A stretch of 64,000 bases of DNA from an uncultured Bacteroidota bacterium (GCA_946414435.1 CAMKOM010000005.1:99886-163885), one strand, 5' to 3'. Counted from the stretch's first letter, positions 18,711 to 27,979 are shown. A program made the numbers and translations. Notes: generated by a model from the letters alone, not told the origin.

Positions 18711-18908
18711 ATGGGTAAGAAAGAAAAGCCAAAGTTTCTCGATTACCTAAACGCCGTTAAAAAGGCTGACAGGGAACGGGAAATCGCGCAGCACGGCAAG
18801 TTGATTTCGACGCGGCCGCTGCGGATTGTGAAATCTAAAAAGGTTTACGACCGAAACAGTTACAAAAAAAGAGACTGCTCTAATTATGATGACAGTCTCT
18901 TTTTTTAG
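18711..18908 (+). CDS. small basic protein of unknown function
   Basis: 65 codons, beginning MGKKEKPKFLDYLNAVKKAD and rich in Lys and Arg. No domain recognised. A TACCTTTG box and a terminator frame it as its own transcription unit, which supports a real gene. Odd point: the last ~15 codons are the terminator hairpin itself and the TAG stop lies in its T run, so the transcript may end at or before the stop codon. The ancestral stop may have been earlier, around the end of SKKVYDRNSYKK. Confidence 0.6.
   Translation: MGKKEKPKFLDYLNAVKKADREREIAQHGKLISTRPLRIVKSKKVYDRNSYKKRDCSNYDDSLFF
18864..18906 (+). terminator. strong terminator overlapping the end of the small gene
   Basis: AAAAAAAGAGACTG at 18864-18877 pairs perfectly with CAGTCTCTTTTTTT at 18893-18906, with a 15-base loop. 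It overlaps the final codons of the gene at 18711. Confidence 0.8.
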
Positions 18909-18986
18909 TATGTAAGAGTTAGATTTTCAAGCCTAAGGCTCAGTGCTTTGCTCTAAAACCCAACTTATTTTCTCTCACCTTTTAAT

Positions 18987-19520
18987 TTACTCCTTCACCG
19001 GCACATTGTTGATTTTCACATCCTTGAGCTGCGGCGCCGGTTGTTTTTTGCCATGCTGGTGCCCGTCGTGACTATGATTGTGCCCACTGTGGTTGTGTTC
19101 AGCTTCGTTGTGCTGATGAATATGGGGCACTACGCCACGCTCTTTAAGTAGCTCAATCTGCTCGTCCATGGTCATGTTGTTGAATTTCGCCCACTTCTTC
19201 TCCATCTCGATGCGTTTGGCGGCCTGAATTGAGTCGCGGCGGTCGATGCGGGCTTTCTGGTCGGCTATCCACTCGCTCTTCTCTTTGTCGCTCATCTTGT
19301 TGAACTCTTCCCATGCGGCCTTGTTCTCAGCTTCACGTTTTTCGCGGGCTTCCTGTGCCTTTGCCTGCTGAGCTTTGCGATCTTGCGCTTTTTGCTGTTG
19401 CTCGATAAATGTTTGCGGCTTTGCCTTGGTTGTGTCGCTACTGTTGGTTGCGCTGTTGCAACTTGCAAATGTTGTGGCGCAAATGACGATGCATGTCAGC
19501 ATCAGTAAACTCTTTTTCAT
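18987..19520 (-). CDS. His-rich lipoprotein, possible metal binder
   Basis: 177 residues. The N-terminus MKKSLLMLTCIVICATTFAS followed by C is a lipoprotein signal with the lipobox Cys at about residue 21. Residues ~35-120 are highly charged and predicted helical or coiled coil (EQQQKAQDRKAQQAKAQEA). Near the C-terminus is a histidine cluster (HIHQHNEAEHNHSGHNHSHD, then GHQHG) of the kind that binds zinc, nickel or copper. The family is not recognised. It lies 64 bases downstream of the giant Cys-rich gene on the same strand, separated by a terminator overlapping a possible promoter. Metal binding is inferred from composition only. Confidence 0.8.
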   Translation of the reverse strand: MKKSLLMLTCIVICATTFASCNSATNSSDTTKAKPQTFIEQQQKAQDRKAQQAKAQEAREKREAENKAAWEEFNKMSDKEKSEWIADQKARIDRRDSIQAAKRIEMEKKWAKFNNMTMDEQIELLKERGVVPHIHQHNEAEHNHSGHNHSHDGHQHGKKQPAPQLKDVKINNVPVKE

Positions 19521-19533
19521 ATCGATATCTTTT

Positions 19534-19575
19534 AAAAAGTTGCGGACGAAATTAGTAACTTATTCCGCCCGCAAC
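19534..19575 (-). terminator. terminator after the giant LRR gene
   Basis: On the minus strand GTTGCGGGCG pairs with CGTCCGCAAC (one G-T pair) around a 17-base loop, followed by TTTTT. It lies 10 bases after the giant gene's stop. Confidence 0.7.
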
Positions 19576-19578
19576 CAA
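19547..19578 (-). promoter_or_regulatory. candidate promoter of the His-rich lipoprotein inside the terminator
   Basis: On the minus strand a TTG (19578-19576), 21 bases and TAATTTCG (19554-19547), one mismatch from TAnnTTTG. The -7 box lies in the loop and stem of the preceding terminator, so hairpin and promoter share bases. Confidence 0.4.
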
Positions 19579-19584
19579 TTGTTA

Positions 19585-22500
19585 TTAATAATTATTGCAA
19601 ATCACTTTCACACCGCCTGCCATTGTACGGACAATGTAAACACCCATCTGCGGCGCTTGCAGCTCAACAGGCTCGCCGTTGACTGCTGTTGTACGGCTGA
19701 TGGCGCGGCCGTTGGCATCGAACAGCAGAATGTCGCCCACGGCGTTTTCAACGTGGATTGTCAGACCAGTTGCGTAAACTTTGACGGCTTGCGCAATGTT
19801 TTCGTCAACATCGGTACCCGGATTATTGTTCTCGCCACCCTGGTTCTCGTTTCCGCCCTGGTTCTCGTTTCCACCTTGATTTTCATTGCCACCTTGGTTC
19901 TCGTTTCCGCCTTGGTTCTCATTTCCATCCTGCTCAAAGATGGCGGTGAACGATAAGTTGGCATTAACCACCAAATCGGCATTTATTACCACAGTGCGCG
20001 GGTTATCGGTGTTGCCATCGCTCCACTTGACAAAATGGTAGCCTTCGTCAGCAGTGGCGGTGAGCGTTACGGTTGAACCAAACCTGACGCTTTCTGCCGC
20101 ACCGGTGATGGTACCATGCTCGGCGGCTACACTCATGGTGTAGGCATTAGGCTCGAACAAAGCTGAGTAAGTGGCATCACCGTTCACTACAATCTTACGC
20201 GGGTTGTCGGTGTTGCCGTCGCTCCAACCTGCAAAGTGGTAGTGCTCTGCAGCCACGGCTTTGACAGAAGTTTTGGTTCCATACGAGAATGTTCCCGTAC
20301 CCTCAACTGTACCATTTTGAGCAACACCACTGATTGTGTGGTTTTCCAACTCAAATACCGGTAATAATGTTGTATCGGAAATTACTACCAATGTGCGCTG
20401 ACTGCTTGTGTTCCCATCGCTCCAGCGGGCAAATTGGTAGTGCTCGGGAGCAATGGCTCGCAATTGCAGCTCGGTGTTTTTCTCTAATTTCAACGTTACA
20501 GAACTACCTTTTGCATTGTAATCATCGAATGTTGAAAGTGGTGCGAATTCATCATCAAAGCCCAATTCAACCTGACTGCCTTCCAAACGAGCTTCTTTTA
20601 CAGCAACCTTATAGAGCAGTTTGTCGATAACAATCTCTTCGGTAAGCTCCTCATTGCAGTAACGACACGGATAGTGTGCTACACACGAACCGGCGGCATC
20701 GTAAGTGGCGGGAACACTATCGGTGTAGTAGCGCTGCGAACCGCTTGTAATGTACGTGTGCTCCAACTCATCGAATGTGATAGTGTGCTGTACATTTGCA
20801 ATTTCATCGTTACCATTGTTGTAATAGTAGGTGATTTTGCCATTGGTTGCGGTTACATGCCACATCTGCTTTGAGCCGACAGTAACGGGTTCAATACCTG
20901 AATAACTGTAAACATTGGCATCTTTCATGCCCTCAGCCAAATCGGCAAAGCGGAATGTGCAAGGCATTTCGTCGAAGTGGCGGGCTTGGTTATCATATTT
21001 ATCCCAAGACGACTCAACTTTAACTTTTGACAAATTGGAATAAAGCAATTGGTTCCTATCAATGCGGCATCTTCCTTTGAATTTGCTTAAATCCAAATCG
21101 GTTATTTGATTCTCGTAGCAATTGAGGCGCGTGAGTTTTGCACCACCTTCGGGCAATTTCAGCGTTGTCAGATTGTTGGAAGAACAATACAATTTTGTCA
21201 GATTAGTGTGTTTGCTCAAATCCAATTCAGTCAGTTCGTTCATACTGCAGTCGAACACTGTAAGTGTATTGCAATCAGGATTCAATTTGAGTGTTTTGAG
21301 TCCACAAGCGGCAACATTGACATCTTTCAGGCATTTGCTCGCGGTCAAATTAAGTTCAACTAATTCAATACCCTCGTTGCCCTCAATATAGAGATACTCC
21401 AAACGGCTTGCCCTGCTTAAATCTACTTCTGTAAATCCGACTTCCCGGCAGGATACCGATTTTAAGAAGTGATTGTTGCTCAAATCCAATGTTTTGCCAT
21501 ACAGTCTGTTGGCGTCATTACAATTTAGTTCAACCAGTTTCTGACAATTGCTCAAATCCAACTCGCTTATTTTTGTGTATTCACAATTAAGAATTCGCAA
21601 TTCGGTTTTATTGCTCAAATCAAGTTCGGTCAGTTGGTTGCTACCGCAGTCGAGAATCTCAAGTTTCGGATTGGCACTGACGTTCAAAGCGCTCAACACC
21701 TTATCGCCATACAAGCGGCTGTCAGTATAATTGCAATAAAGCTCTTTCAGATTGGGGTTGTTGCTGACATTCAAATCAACCAGACTTGTTCCTGAGCAAT
21801 CAAGCACCTCAAGGTTGGGGTTGTTGCTTACATTCAGCTTTATTTTGTTGTTGGTGTTTTCCATTCCTCCTAATTTGAGTACTCTCAATTTGGGACTGTT
21901 GCTTAAATCCATCACATAGTATTTGCCATCTGAATTATAGTTATATGTATAGTTGTTGCCCGAAATGTCAAGAACCTCCAGATTCGGGTAATTATAATAC
22001 GTACTGTAATATTGAGCATACACCTTGCCTTTCCCCAATTCAGGACAATGGATTTCACGCATAATATTCTTATTCAAATAATTCCAAATAGTGACGGAAT
22101 TCTTATCGAATTTTATTCCTGTTATTATGTTTTTAATACCATTAAGCCAATCGGCCTTTCTTGTTATGTCTTTTTCAGACCAGCCTGTAACATCAAGGAA
22201 AATGCCTTTGTTGTATTCTTTTCCGTTCCGCGTTCCAACAGCAAACCATTGTTCTTCCTCGCACGAGTGCTTGCAACGGTCGCATTTGTATTTGCAAGTA
22301 ATGTAACCGTTTTTATATTCAGCTGTATTATATATATAATCAATGTCTCCGACGTATGATTTCTTACCGCTGTAGCTGTTTTCGAAGTCATGCTCGATAT
22401 GATAACCATCGAAGTACACCTGTCCGTTCTCAATGTTGGGGTTGCCGTTGTCGTAGTAATAACTCATACCTGAAGAAAAAGATTCTTGCGACAGGTCATT

Positions 22501-25500
22501 CGGTTTCCAAACTCCATCATGGGCATTATAAGAGAATCCGACAGTACTATAGATTTTCGACATGTCCATGTTTGAAAGGTGCGTCATGTAAATTGTTTCA
22601 TCCCAACTGAATTTTGAGAAATCGGAGAATGCGCACGGCACATACATCGCGTCGGACGAAAACATATTTATTATCACAACTTCGGGTTTGCCTATTCCTG
22701 ATAGGTCGAGGCAAAGGTGTCCACCCAATATTAGAGTGTCAATTGTTGTGGTGTTTGGCAATTCAACCGAAAAACCTCCTGCTTTCACATATCTCAATTT
22801 GGTGCAGCCGCTCAGATTGAGGAAACAGGCGCTTCCTTCGAAATGCCTCAAATTGGTGGATCGGCTCAAATCAAGGTCGCTTAAACAATTATAAAAAATT
22901 GTTCCGATGTTTTCATCATCATCGTAGACCCAATCCTTGCAATAGAACTCTTCCAAAGCCGTGCAGCCATCTAAATTCAGACTTTTCAACGTCCATCTGT
23001 TATAATTATTTTTATCTTTATTGAGACTGACGTTCAGGCTTTTCAGTTTGGCATGGTTGCTTACGTCGAGCTGGGTAATTTGGTTGTTTGAGCAGTCGAG
23101 GCTCTCCAGCTGCATATTGCTGCTCAAACTCAAAGCGGTAAGCTTGTTGCCCGAGCAGTTTAATTTCCGCAGTTGAGTATTGGAAATCACATTCAAACTT
23201 GTCAGACTATTACCACTGAAATCGACTATTTGCAGATTTCGACTAAATCCTAAATTGATTGGACCTGTCAATCCGGCGTTTGTGCAATATAATTCGGTAA
23301 GCTGCCCCATCTGTTGGGTAGTTAGAGCATTCAGATGTGCCAGTTTGTCGCAACGGTAGCCTTTGAGGTCGGTGTATGCTTTCACCCATGACATATCGCC
23401 CGTGCGGCCACGTACATCGAGGAACACACCTTCCTGCTTGGTGTAGCTGACAGTCTCGGTTACATATTTGCCGCAAGCGCATGTGAATGCCTGTGTGTAA
23501 GAGCCGTTGGCATTGTCGGTTGCAGCCGTATAATACGAGTAACTGTAGTTACTGCCGCCTATGTGCTTGACTCCACTATAGTAGATATAACATGTTTTGC
23601 CGCTGTATTCGAACGATATTTCATCGGCTGTTGCGTTTGTAATATAGTTCGAGCCCGATTTGGTTGCACCGCTCACGTTAGTCACTTTGGCATCGCTCAT
23701 GCCTAACAAGTTGCTAAAGCTGAATTTACAAGGCATTTCATTAACACTGATCGACAACTCTTCCAATTCCTTGCATTTGCCTAATTGTAGTGAAGTAAAA
23801 CCACCTTCGATCTCCGACGAGCTGAAATATCTCAAATTTTCGAAATCGCTCATATTGAGTGTGTAAGGATTTTCGGCGCTTACACTAAAATACTTTAACT
23901 CGCTGCAACCGTCTAAATCGACCATAGAAAGATTATCGGACCACTCAATGTAGAAATCATCTAACTTCGGATTGTTAGTGGCTGTTATATTGGCAATATT
24001 ATTCAAGCCTTCCGTGTAGATTGTCTCCAGTTTGGGGCAATTGCTAATGTCGAGCGTTTCCAACTCATCACTGCTGTATAAAGCAATATCGTTGAGTTGT
24101 GGTAAATTACTTAAATCCAACTCGGTGAATTGGTAATTGTACAACTCGATTTGCGCCAGTTTTGGAACATCGCTAAAATTCAATTCACACTGAATGTTTT
24201 CCAATGCAAGACTTGTCAGATTCGAGCATCCGCTCAAATCGAGCTCGGTCAGCGGACTATGGCAATCGAGTGAAGTAAGGTTTGCGCAACCGCTTAAATC
24301 AAGAGTTGTTATTTGCTCTTCCTCACTGCCACAAGAGAAATTTTTCAATTGTGTACAGCCGCTTAAATTCACTGTTTCCAGATTGTTTTCATGGCAATAT
24401 AGCGTGACCAGATTTGTGCAATTGCTCAAATTCAGCGATTCAATATTATTACTATAGCAATAAAGAAGGGTTAGATTGGTCAAGCCTGTCAAACTTAATT
24501 CTGTCAGTTGGTTGTCATTGCAAATTATTTTGGTCAGGTTCGTGTTATTGCCTAAGGTCAATGTTGTCAGTTGGTTATATTCGCAATTCAAATACTCCAA
24601 CTGTGTATACTTGCTTAAATCCAATGTTCCGAATTTATTGCGGTCGCAAGTGAGTGTGGTCAGATTCGTACAATCGTCCAAGTTTAATTCTGTCAGCTGA
24701 TTAGAGCGACAATTGATACTTTCCAAACTGTTACATCCGCTTAAAGTCAAATCATTCAATTTACAGCTGTAGCAATTAAGAGTGGTGAGATTTTCACAAC
24801 CGTCCAAATTCAATTCTGTGAGTTGATAGCAGTAATAGCAATTAAGATTGGTCAAATTTGTGCAACCATTCAAAGTTAAAGTTGACAGCTTGCTGCAGCC
24901 AGCGCAATCAAAATTAGTCAGACCCGAGCAGTTACTCAAATTTAAAGTTTCCAATAGGCTGTTGGCACTGCAATACAAAGTGGTCAGACTTGTGCATTCA
25001 CTCAAATTCAATGCAGTCAGTTGATTATTGTAACAATCCAACATTTCTAAATTGGTGCAACCGCTGACATTCAACATGGTGATTGCGGTATAGGAAGTAC
25101 TTGTGCGTCTGCAATTGAGCGATTTCAAATTGGCGAAACCGCTGACATAGAGTGTGGCGAATTTGTTGTTGCCACAGTTCAATTCTTCCAGTTTTGTGCA
25201 ATCGTTCAAATTCAATGCTGTCAAGAGGTTATTATTGCAATAGAGATTTTCCAACTCTGTACAGTTTCTCAAATCCAATGAGGCCAAACTGTTATTGCTG
25301 CAATTGAGAGTTTTTAGATTAGGCCAATTGCTTGCATTGAGTGCAGTTAATTTGTTGTTGCGGCAATTCAGACTCTCTAATTGAGAAGAATCAGAGCCTT
25401 TGCTTGAGCCAAAGCTTGTTATTTTATTACTGCTGCAATCGAGAGTTTTCAAATTCGGGTATTTGCTTAAATCCAACTCTGTCAGGCCGATACTTGGGCA

Positions 25501-27582
25501 ATAGAGCGCCTCAATGCTTGCACGCTGCTCATCGGTGAGAGCGTTGAGTTGCGCTGCTGAGGTGCAACGGAATTGTTTCAGGTTGGGGAAGAGTGTCGGA
25601 ATCCACGAAACATCAGAGCCATGGTAATTGGTGAGGTCGAGAGAGTCGCCTAACTCGCCTTCGTAAATCACGCCGTCTTGAATAGGCTCAATCTCAGCAA
25701 GGAACTCCTGCAAGTCATCGTCATCGTAGTCGTCGGCAATAATGGTGGCCTCAACATCCTCGTGGCCTACGCAGCAGTCAGAGCAGCGTCCGCAGAGATG
25801 GCAACGTGCCGAAGGATTCTCGGCAAAGCATACTTCGTTGCACTCAGGGCATGCCTGACAATGGTCGGCACAGTGCCATCCCTCGTCGCTCACGGTGCAA
25901 CCATTCTCTGTTATATATTGGCCACAGACAGCACAGGGCGAGCCTTCGGCAGCAACACACTCGTCGCAGATTTCGGGACGACTATTGTCGTTCGGATAAT
26001 CGGCATACATGCAGGTGCCGCAGTTGGCGCAATGCAAATTATGCTTGGCAACGCACGATGAGCAAGCACCGCAATCGGGGCAAGCGTCATCGGGGTTCTC
26101 GGCAAAGCAGACTTCGTTGCAGAACGGGCAAGCTTGGCAGTGAATGTCGCAGTGCCAGCCGTCGCCGCTAATGGTGCAGCCGTTTTCTAAGATGCGTTCG
26201 CCGCAAACAAGGCAGGGAATGCCTTCCTCGTTAGGCCGACAATCGTCGCAGTATTCGGGACGGTCGCTGTTGTTAGGGTATTGGTCGTACATGCAAACAT
26301 CGCAATTGGCGCAGTGCAGATGGTTCTCCTCAACGCATTCTTCACAAGCGTTACATTCATCGCAACGGCTAATGCCCAAGGCCTCAATGCATCGACTACA
26401 GAACTCGCAGAGCCAGTCGTTGTTCTCGCAGCACTCGCGGCAGTGGTCACCATCATCCTCGCAACGGCCAACATCCTCATAGCAAGCCTCGCAATCGGGG
26501 CAGTGCATCTCGTTGCTCATAGCACAGTCGGCACAGAGTCCGCATGACTCGCAGAGTTCCTCCTCGTCGGCATAGCATTGTCCGCAGTCGGGGCAGTGGA
26601 ACTCTTCGTGGCATTCGGCGCAAGCGTATTCGTGGTCGCTGCAACGTTCTTTAATAAATAGGCAGTCGCCACACTCCTCGCAGAAGGCCTCGTAACTTTC
26701 GTGGCAGTCGAGACAGATTCCACAGTCGTCATCACAAGCATCACTCAAACAGTCGTTGCAATATTCTTCGCCGCACTCGCTGCACGCAGTAATGCAGTCT
26801 TCACATAAAATTCTATCGCATTGGGGGCATTGGTGAGCCTCAGAGCCATTGCCGCAGCAACCACCGCAATCTTCGCAATAAACACTGCACTCAAGGCAGT
26901 ATTCCATACAATCGCCGCACATGTCATCGGCACAGAAGTATTCGCCGCAATTATTACACTGAGTTTTACAATTTCCGCAAATAGTTCCATCGCATGCAGG
27001 ACATTTTTGGCAGTCATCATCTATAATGGCACATTCGCCGCAATCCTTGCAAAATAAATCTTCGGATTCCATACACTCCAAACAATATATTTCGCAGACA
27101 CACATACAGTTTTTGCAATACCATGTGTCACACCCCATACATGCCATTTCTGACGAGTTACTCGGATTAATCATACATTCACCGCATTCAGGGCACCACA
27201 TGCCGACGTTGTCGTGACATACCAAACAAGCATACTCGCACTCGTCGCATATACAACCAGTACAAACTGTACCGCTGCACTCCTGACATTCCACTCCGCA
27301 CTCCAAGCAAACGATTTCGCCGCATACAACGCATTCCTCGCCATAGGCTATCAAACAAAGGCCACATGATGAGCACCATCCATCGTTGCTATCATGGCAA
27401 TCATTACACCACATGTCGCAAGCGTTGCACCAGCAATCATCGCAGACATACTCGCCGCAACTTTCACATTCATGACCTTCGCCAGCCTCCATCTCTGCAT
27501 CGCATTTAGAGCAGAAAAAAGCTGCATACGAACTCAAATTAAACCCCGCAAGGGCAATCAGAATTAAGAATAATTTTTTCAT
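19585..27582 (-). CDS. giant secreted Cys-rich leucine-rich repeat protein with T9SS sorting domain
   Basis: 2665 residues, not recognised as a named protein. Signal peptide MKKLFLILIALAGFNLSSYA. Residues ~24-604 hold about 129 Cys (hand count) in CxxC and CxxCxxC units, strongly acidic; two tandem ~95-residue units at ~452-610 resemble LIM fingers (CxxC, WHC, CxxCxxC). Three internalin-like LRR blocks of ~21-residue repeats follow (about 695-1290, 1425-1690, 1860-2175), each preceded by a related cap (the second and third begin GxFLDV). Next come InlB-type repeats (~2370-2550: HYHFAGWSDGNTDNPRKIVV), five NENQGG copies (2554-2583) and a C-terminal domain ending GVYIVRTMAGGVKVICNNY, as in T9SS cargo. 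Likely cell-surface binding or adhesion. A zinc or disulfide state for the Cys region is undecided. It has its own terminator. Confidence 0.9.
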   Translation of the reverse strand: MKKLFLILIALAGFNLSSYAAFFCSKCDAEMEAGEGHECESCGEYVCDDCWCNACDMWCNDCHDSNDGWCSSCGLCLIAYGEECVVCGEIVCLECGVECQECSGTVCTGCICDECEYACLVCHDNVGMWCPECGECMINPSNSSEMACMGCDTWYCKNCMCVCEIYCLECMESEDLFCKDCGECAIIDDDCQKCPACDGTICGNCKTQCNNCGEYFCADDMCGDCMEYCLECSVYCEDCGGCCGNGSEAHQCPQCDRILCEDCITACSECGEEYCNDCLSDACDDDCGICLDCHESYEAFCEECGDCLFIKERCSDHEYACAECHEEFHCPDCGQCYADEEELCESCGLCADCAMSNEMHCPDCEACYEDVGRCEDDGDHCRECCENNDWLCEFCSRCIEALGISRCDECNACEECVEENHLHCANCDVCMYDQYPNNSDRPEYCDDCRPNEEGIPCLVCGERILENGCTISGDGWHCDIHCQACPFCNEVCFAENPDDACPDCGACSSCVAKHNLHCANCGTCMYADYPNDNSRPEICDECVAAEGSPCAVCGQYITENGCTVSDEGWHCADHCQACPECNEVCFAENPSARCHLCGRCSDCCVGHEDVEATIIADDYDDDDLQEFLAEIEPIQDGVIYEGELGDSLDLTNYHGSDVSWIPTLFPNLKQFRCTSAAQLNALTDEQRASIEALYCPSIGLTELDLSKYPNLKTLDCSSNKITSFGSSKGSDSSQLESLNCRNNKLTALNASNWPNLKTLNCSNNSLASLDLRNCTELENLYCNNNLLTALNLNDCTKLEELNCGNNKFATLYVSGFANLKSLNCRRTSTSYTAITMLNVSGCTNLEMLDCYNNQLTALNLSECTSLTTLYCSANSLLETLNLSNCSGLTNFDCAGCSKLSTLTLNGCTNLTNLNCYYCYQLTELNLDGCENLTTLNCYSCKLNDLTLSGCNSLESINCRSNQLTELNLDDCTNLTTLTCDRNKFGTLDLSKYTQLEYLNCEYNQLTTLTLGNNTNLTKIICNDNQLTELSLTGLTNLTLLYCYSNNIESLNLSNCTNLVTLYCHENNLETVNLSGCTQLKNFSCGSEEEQITTLDLSGCANLTSLDCHSPLTELDLSGCSNLTSLALENIQCELNFSDVPKLAQIELYNYQFTELDLSNLPQLNDIALYSSDELETLDISNCPKLETIYTEGLNNIANITATNNPKLDDFYIEWSDNLSMVDLDGCSELKYFSVSAENPYTLNMSDFENLRYFSSSEIEGGFTSLQLGKCKELEELSISVNEMPCKFSFSNLLGMSDAKVTNVSGATKSGSNYITNATADEISFEYSGKTCYIYYSGVKHIGGSNYSYSYYTAATDNANGSYTQAFTCACGKYVTETVSYTKQEGVFLDVRGRTGDMSWVKAYTDLKGYRCDKLAHLNALTTQQMGQLTELYCTNAGLTGPINLGFSRNLQIVDFSGNSLTSLNVISNTQLRKLNCSGNKLTALSLSSNMQLESLDCSNNQITQLDVSNHAKLKSLNVSLNKDKNNYNRWTLKSLNLDGCTALEEFYCKDWVYDDDENIGTIFYNCLSDLDLSRSTNLRHFEGSACFLNLSGCTKLRYVKAGGFSVELPNTTTIDTLILGGHLCLDLSGIGKPEVVIINMFSSDAMYVPCAFSDFSKFSWDETIYMTHLSNMDMSKIYSTVGFSYNAHDGVWKPNDLSQESFSSGMSYYYDNGNPNIENGQVYFDGYHIEHDFENSYSGKKSYVGDIDYIYNTAEYKNGYITCKYKCDRCKHSCEEEQWFAVGTRNGKEYNKGIFLDVTGWSEKDITRKADWLNGIKNIITGIKFDKNSVTIWNYLNKNIMREIHCPELGKGKVYAQYYSTYYNYPNLEVLDISGNNYTYNYNSDGKYYVMDLSNSPKLRVLKLGGMENTNNKIKLNVSNNPNLEVLDCSGTSLVDLNVSNNPNLKELYCNYTDSRLYGDKVLSALNVSANPKLEILDCGSNQLTELDLSNKTELRILNCEYTKISELDLSNCQKLVELNCNDANRLYGKTLDLSNNHFLKSVSCREVGFTEVDLSRASRLEYLYIEGNEGIELVELNLTASKCLKDVNVAACGLKTLKLNPDCNTLTVFDCSMNELTELDLSKHTNLTKLYCSSNNLTTLKLPEGGAKLTRLNCYENQITDLDLSKFKGRCRIDRNQLLYSNLSKVKVESSWDKYDNQARHFDEMPCTFRFADLAEGMKDANVYSYSGIEPVTVGSKQMWHVTATNGKITYYYNNGNDEIANVQHTITFDELEHTYITSGSQRYYTDSVPATYDAAGSCVAHYPCRYCNEELTEEIVIDKLLYKVAVKEARLEGSQVELGFDDEFAPLSTFDDYNAKGSSVTLKLEKNTELQLRAIAPEHYQFARWSDGNTSSQRTLVVISDTTLLPVFELENHTISGVAQNGTVEGTGTFSYGTKTSVKAVAAEHYHFAGWSDGNTDNPRKIVVNGDATYSALFEPNAYTMSVAAEHGTITGAAESVRFGSTVTLTATADEGYHFVKWSDGNTDNPRTVVINADLVVNANLSFTAIFEQDGNENQGGNENQGGNENQGGNENQGGNENQGGENNNPGTDVDENIAQAVKVYATGLTIHVENAVGDILLFDANGRAISRTTAVNGEPVELQAPQMGVYIVRTMAGGVKVICNNY
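19834..19923 (-). repeat. 18-bp tandem repeat, five copies (NENQGG linker)
   Basis: Five in-frame 18-bp units encode NENQGG five times between the InlB-like repeats and the sorting domain. Units differ at a few third positions. The unit length keeps the frame, so copy number can change without breaking the protein. Confidence 0.85.
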
Positions 27583-27744
27583 TTTTAAATTAACTTATAT
27601 TGTTATTTTTAAATTATTTGCAAATGATTGAGTGCAAAAACGGCAATGCCTTGGCGCATATTGGCATCAGGGCAAAAACGTCCACAAATAAGGTCGTCGG
27701 TAATTTCACTTTCAGTAAAATCATCTATCGGTTAATATCGGTTG

Positions 27745-27777
27745 CAAGTATAGAGTTTTTTTGAATGCGAATACAAA
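27745..27777 (-). promoter_or_regulatory. candidate promoter of the giant LRR gene
   Basis: On the minus strand TTTG (27777-27774), a 21-base spacer and TATACTTG (27752-27745), one mismatch from TAnnTTTG. It implies a leader of about 155 bases before the ATG at 27582. Confidence 0.45.
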
Positions 27778-27818
27778 AAAAATGGGCAATGTTTAAGGTG
27801 TGGATGAGAGTGTGTAAG

Positions 27819-27855
27819 GTGTAATGAGTAAAGTGTAATGAGTAAAGTGTAATGA
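27819..27855. repeat. short tandem repeat in the gap upstream of the giant gene
   Basis: GTGTAATGAGTAAA occurs twice and a third copy is cut short (GTGTAATGA). The rest of the 397-base gap 27583-27979 holds the candidate promoter above and an imperfect hairpin near 27640-27670. No gene is seen. Confidence 0.6.
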
Positions 27856-27979
27856 ATTATGGGCAAGAGAAAGGCATAACAAAAGTGATAAGGTAAATGG
27901 CATAAGGAAAACGATAACGAAAATCTAACACCAAAACCTAGTGCCTTAAACTTCTAACATCGGCATATCACAAGCTCGT

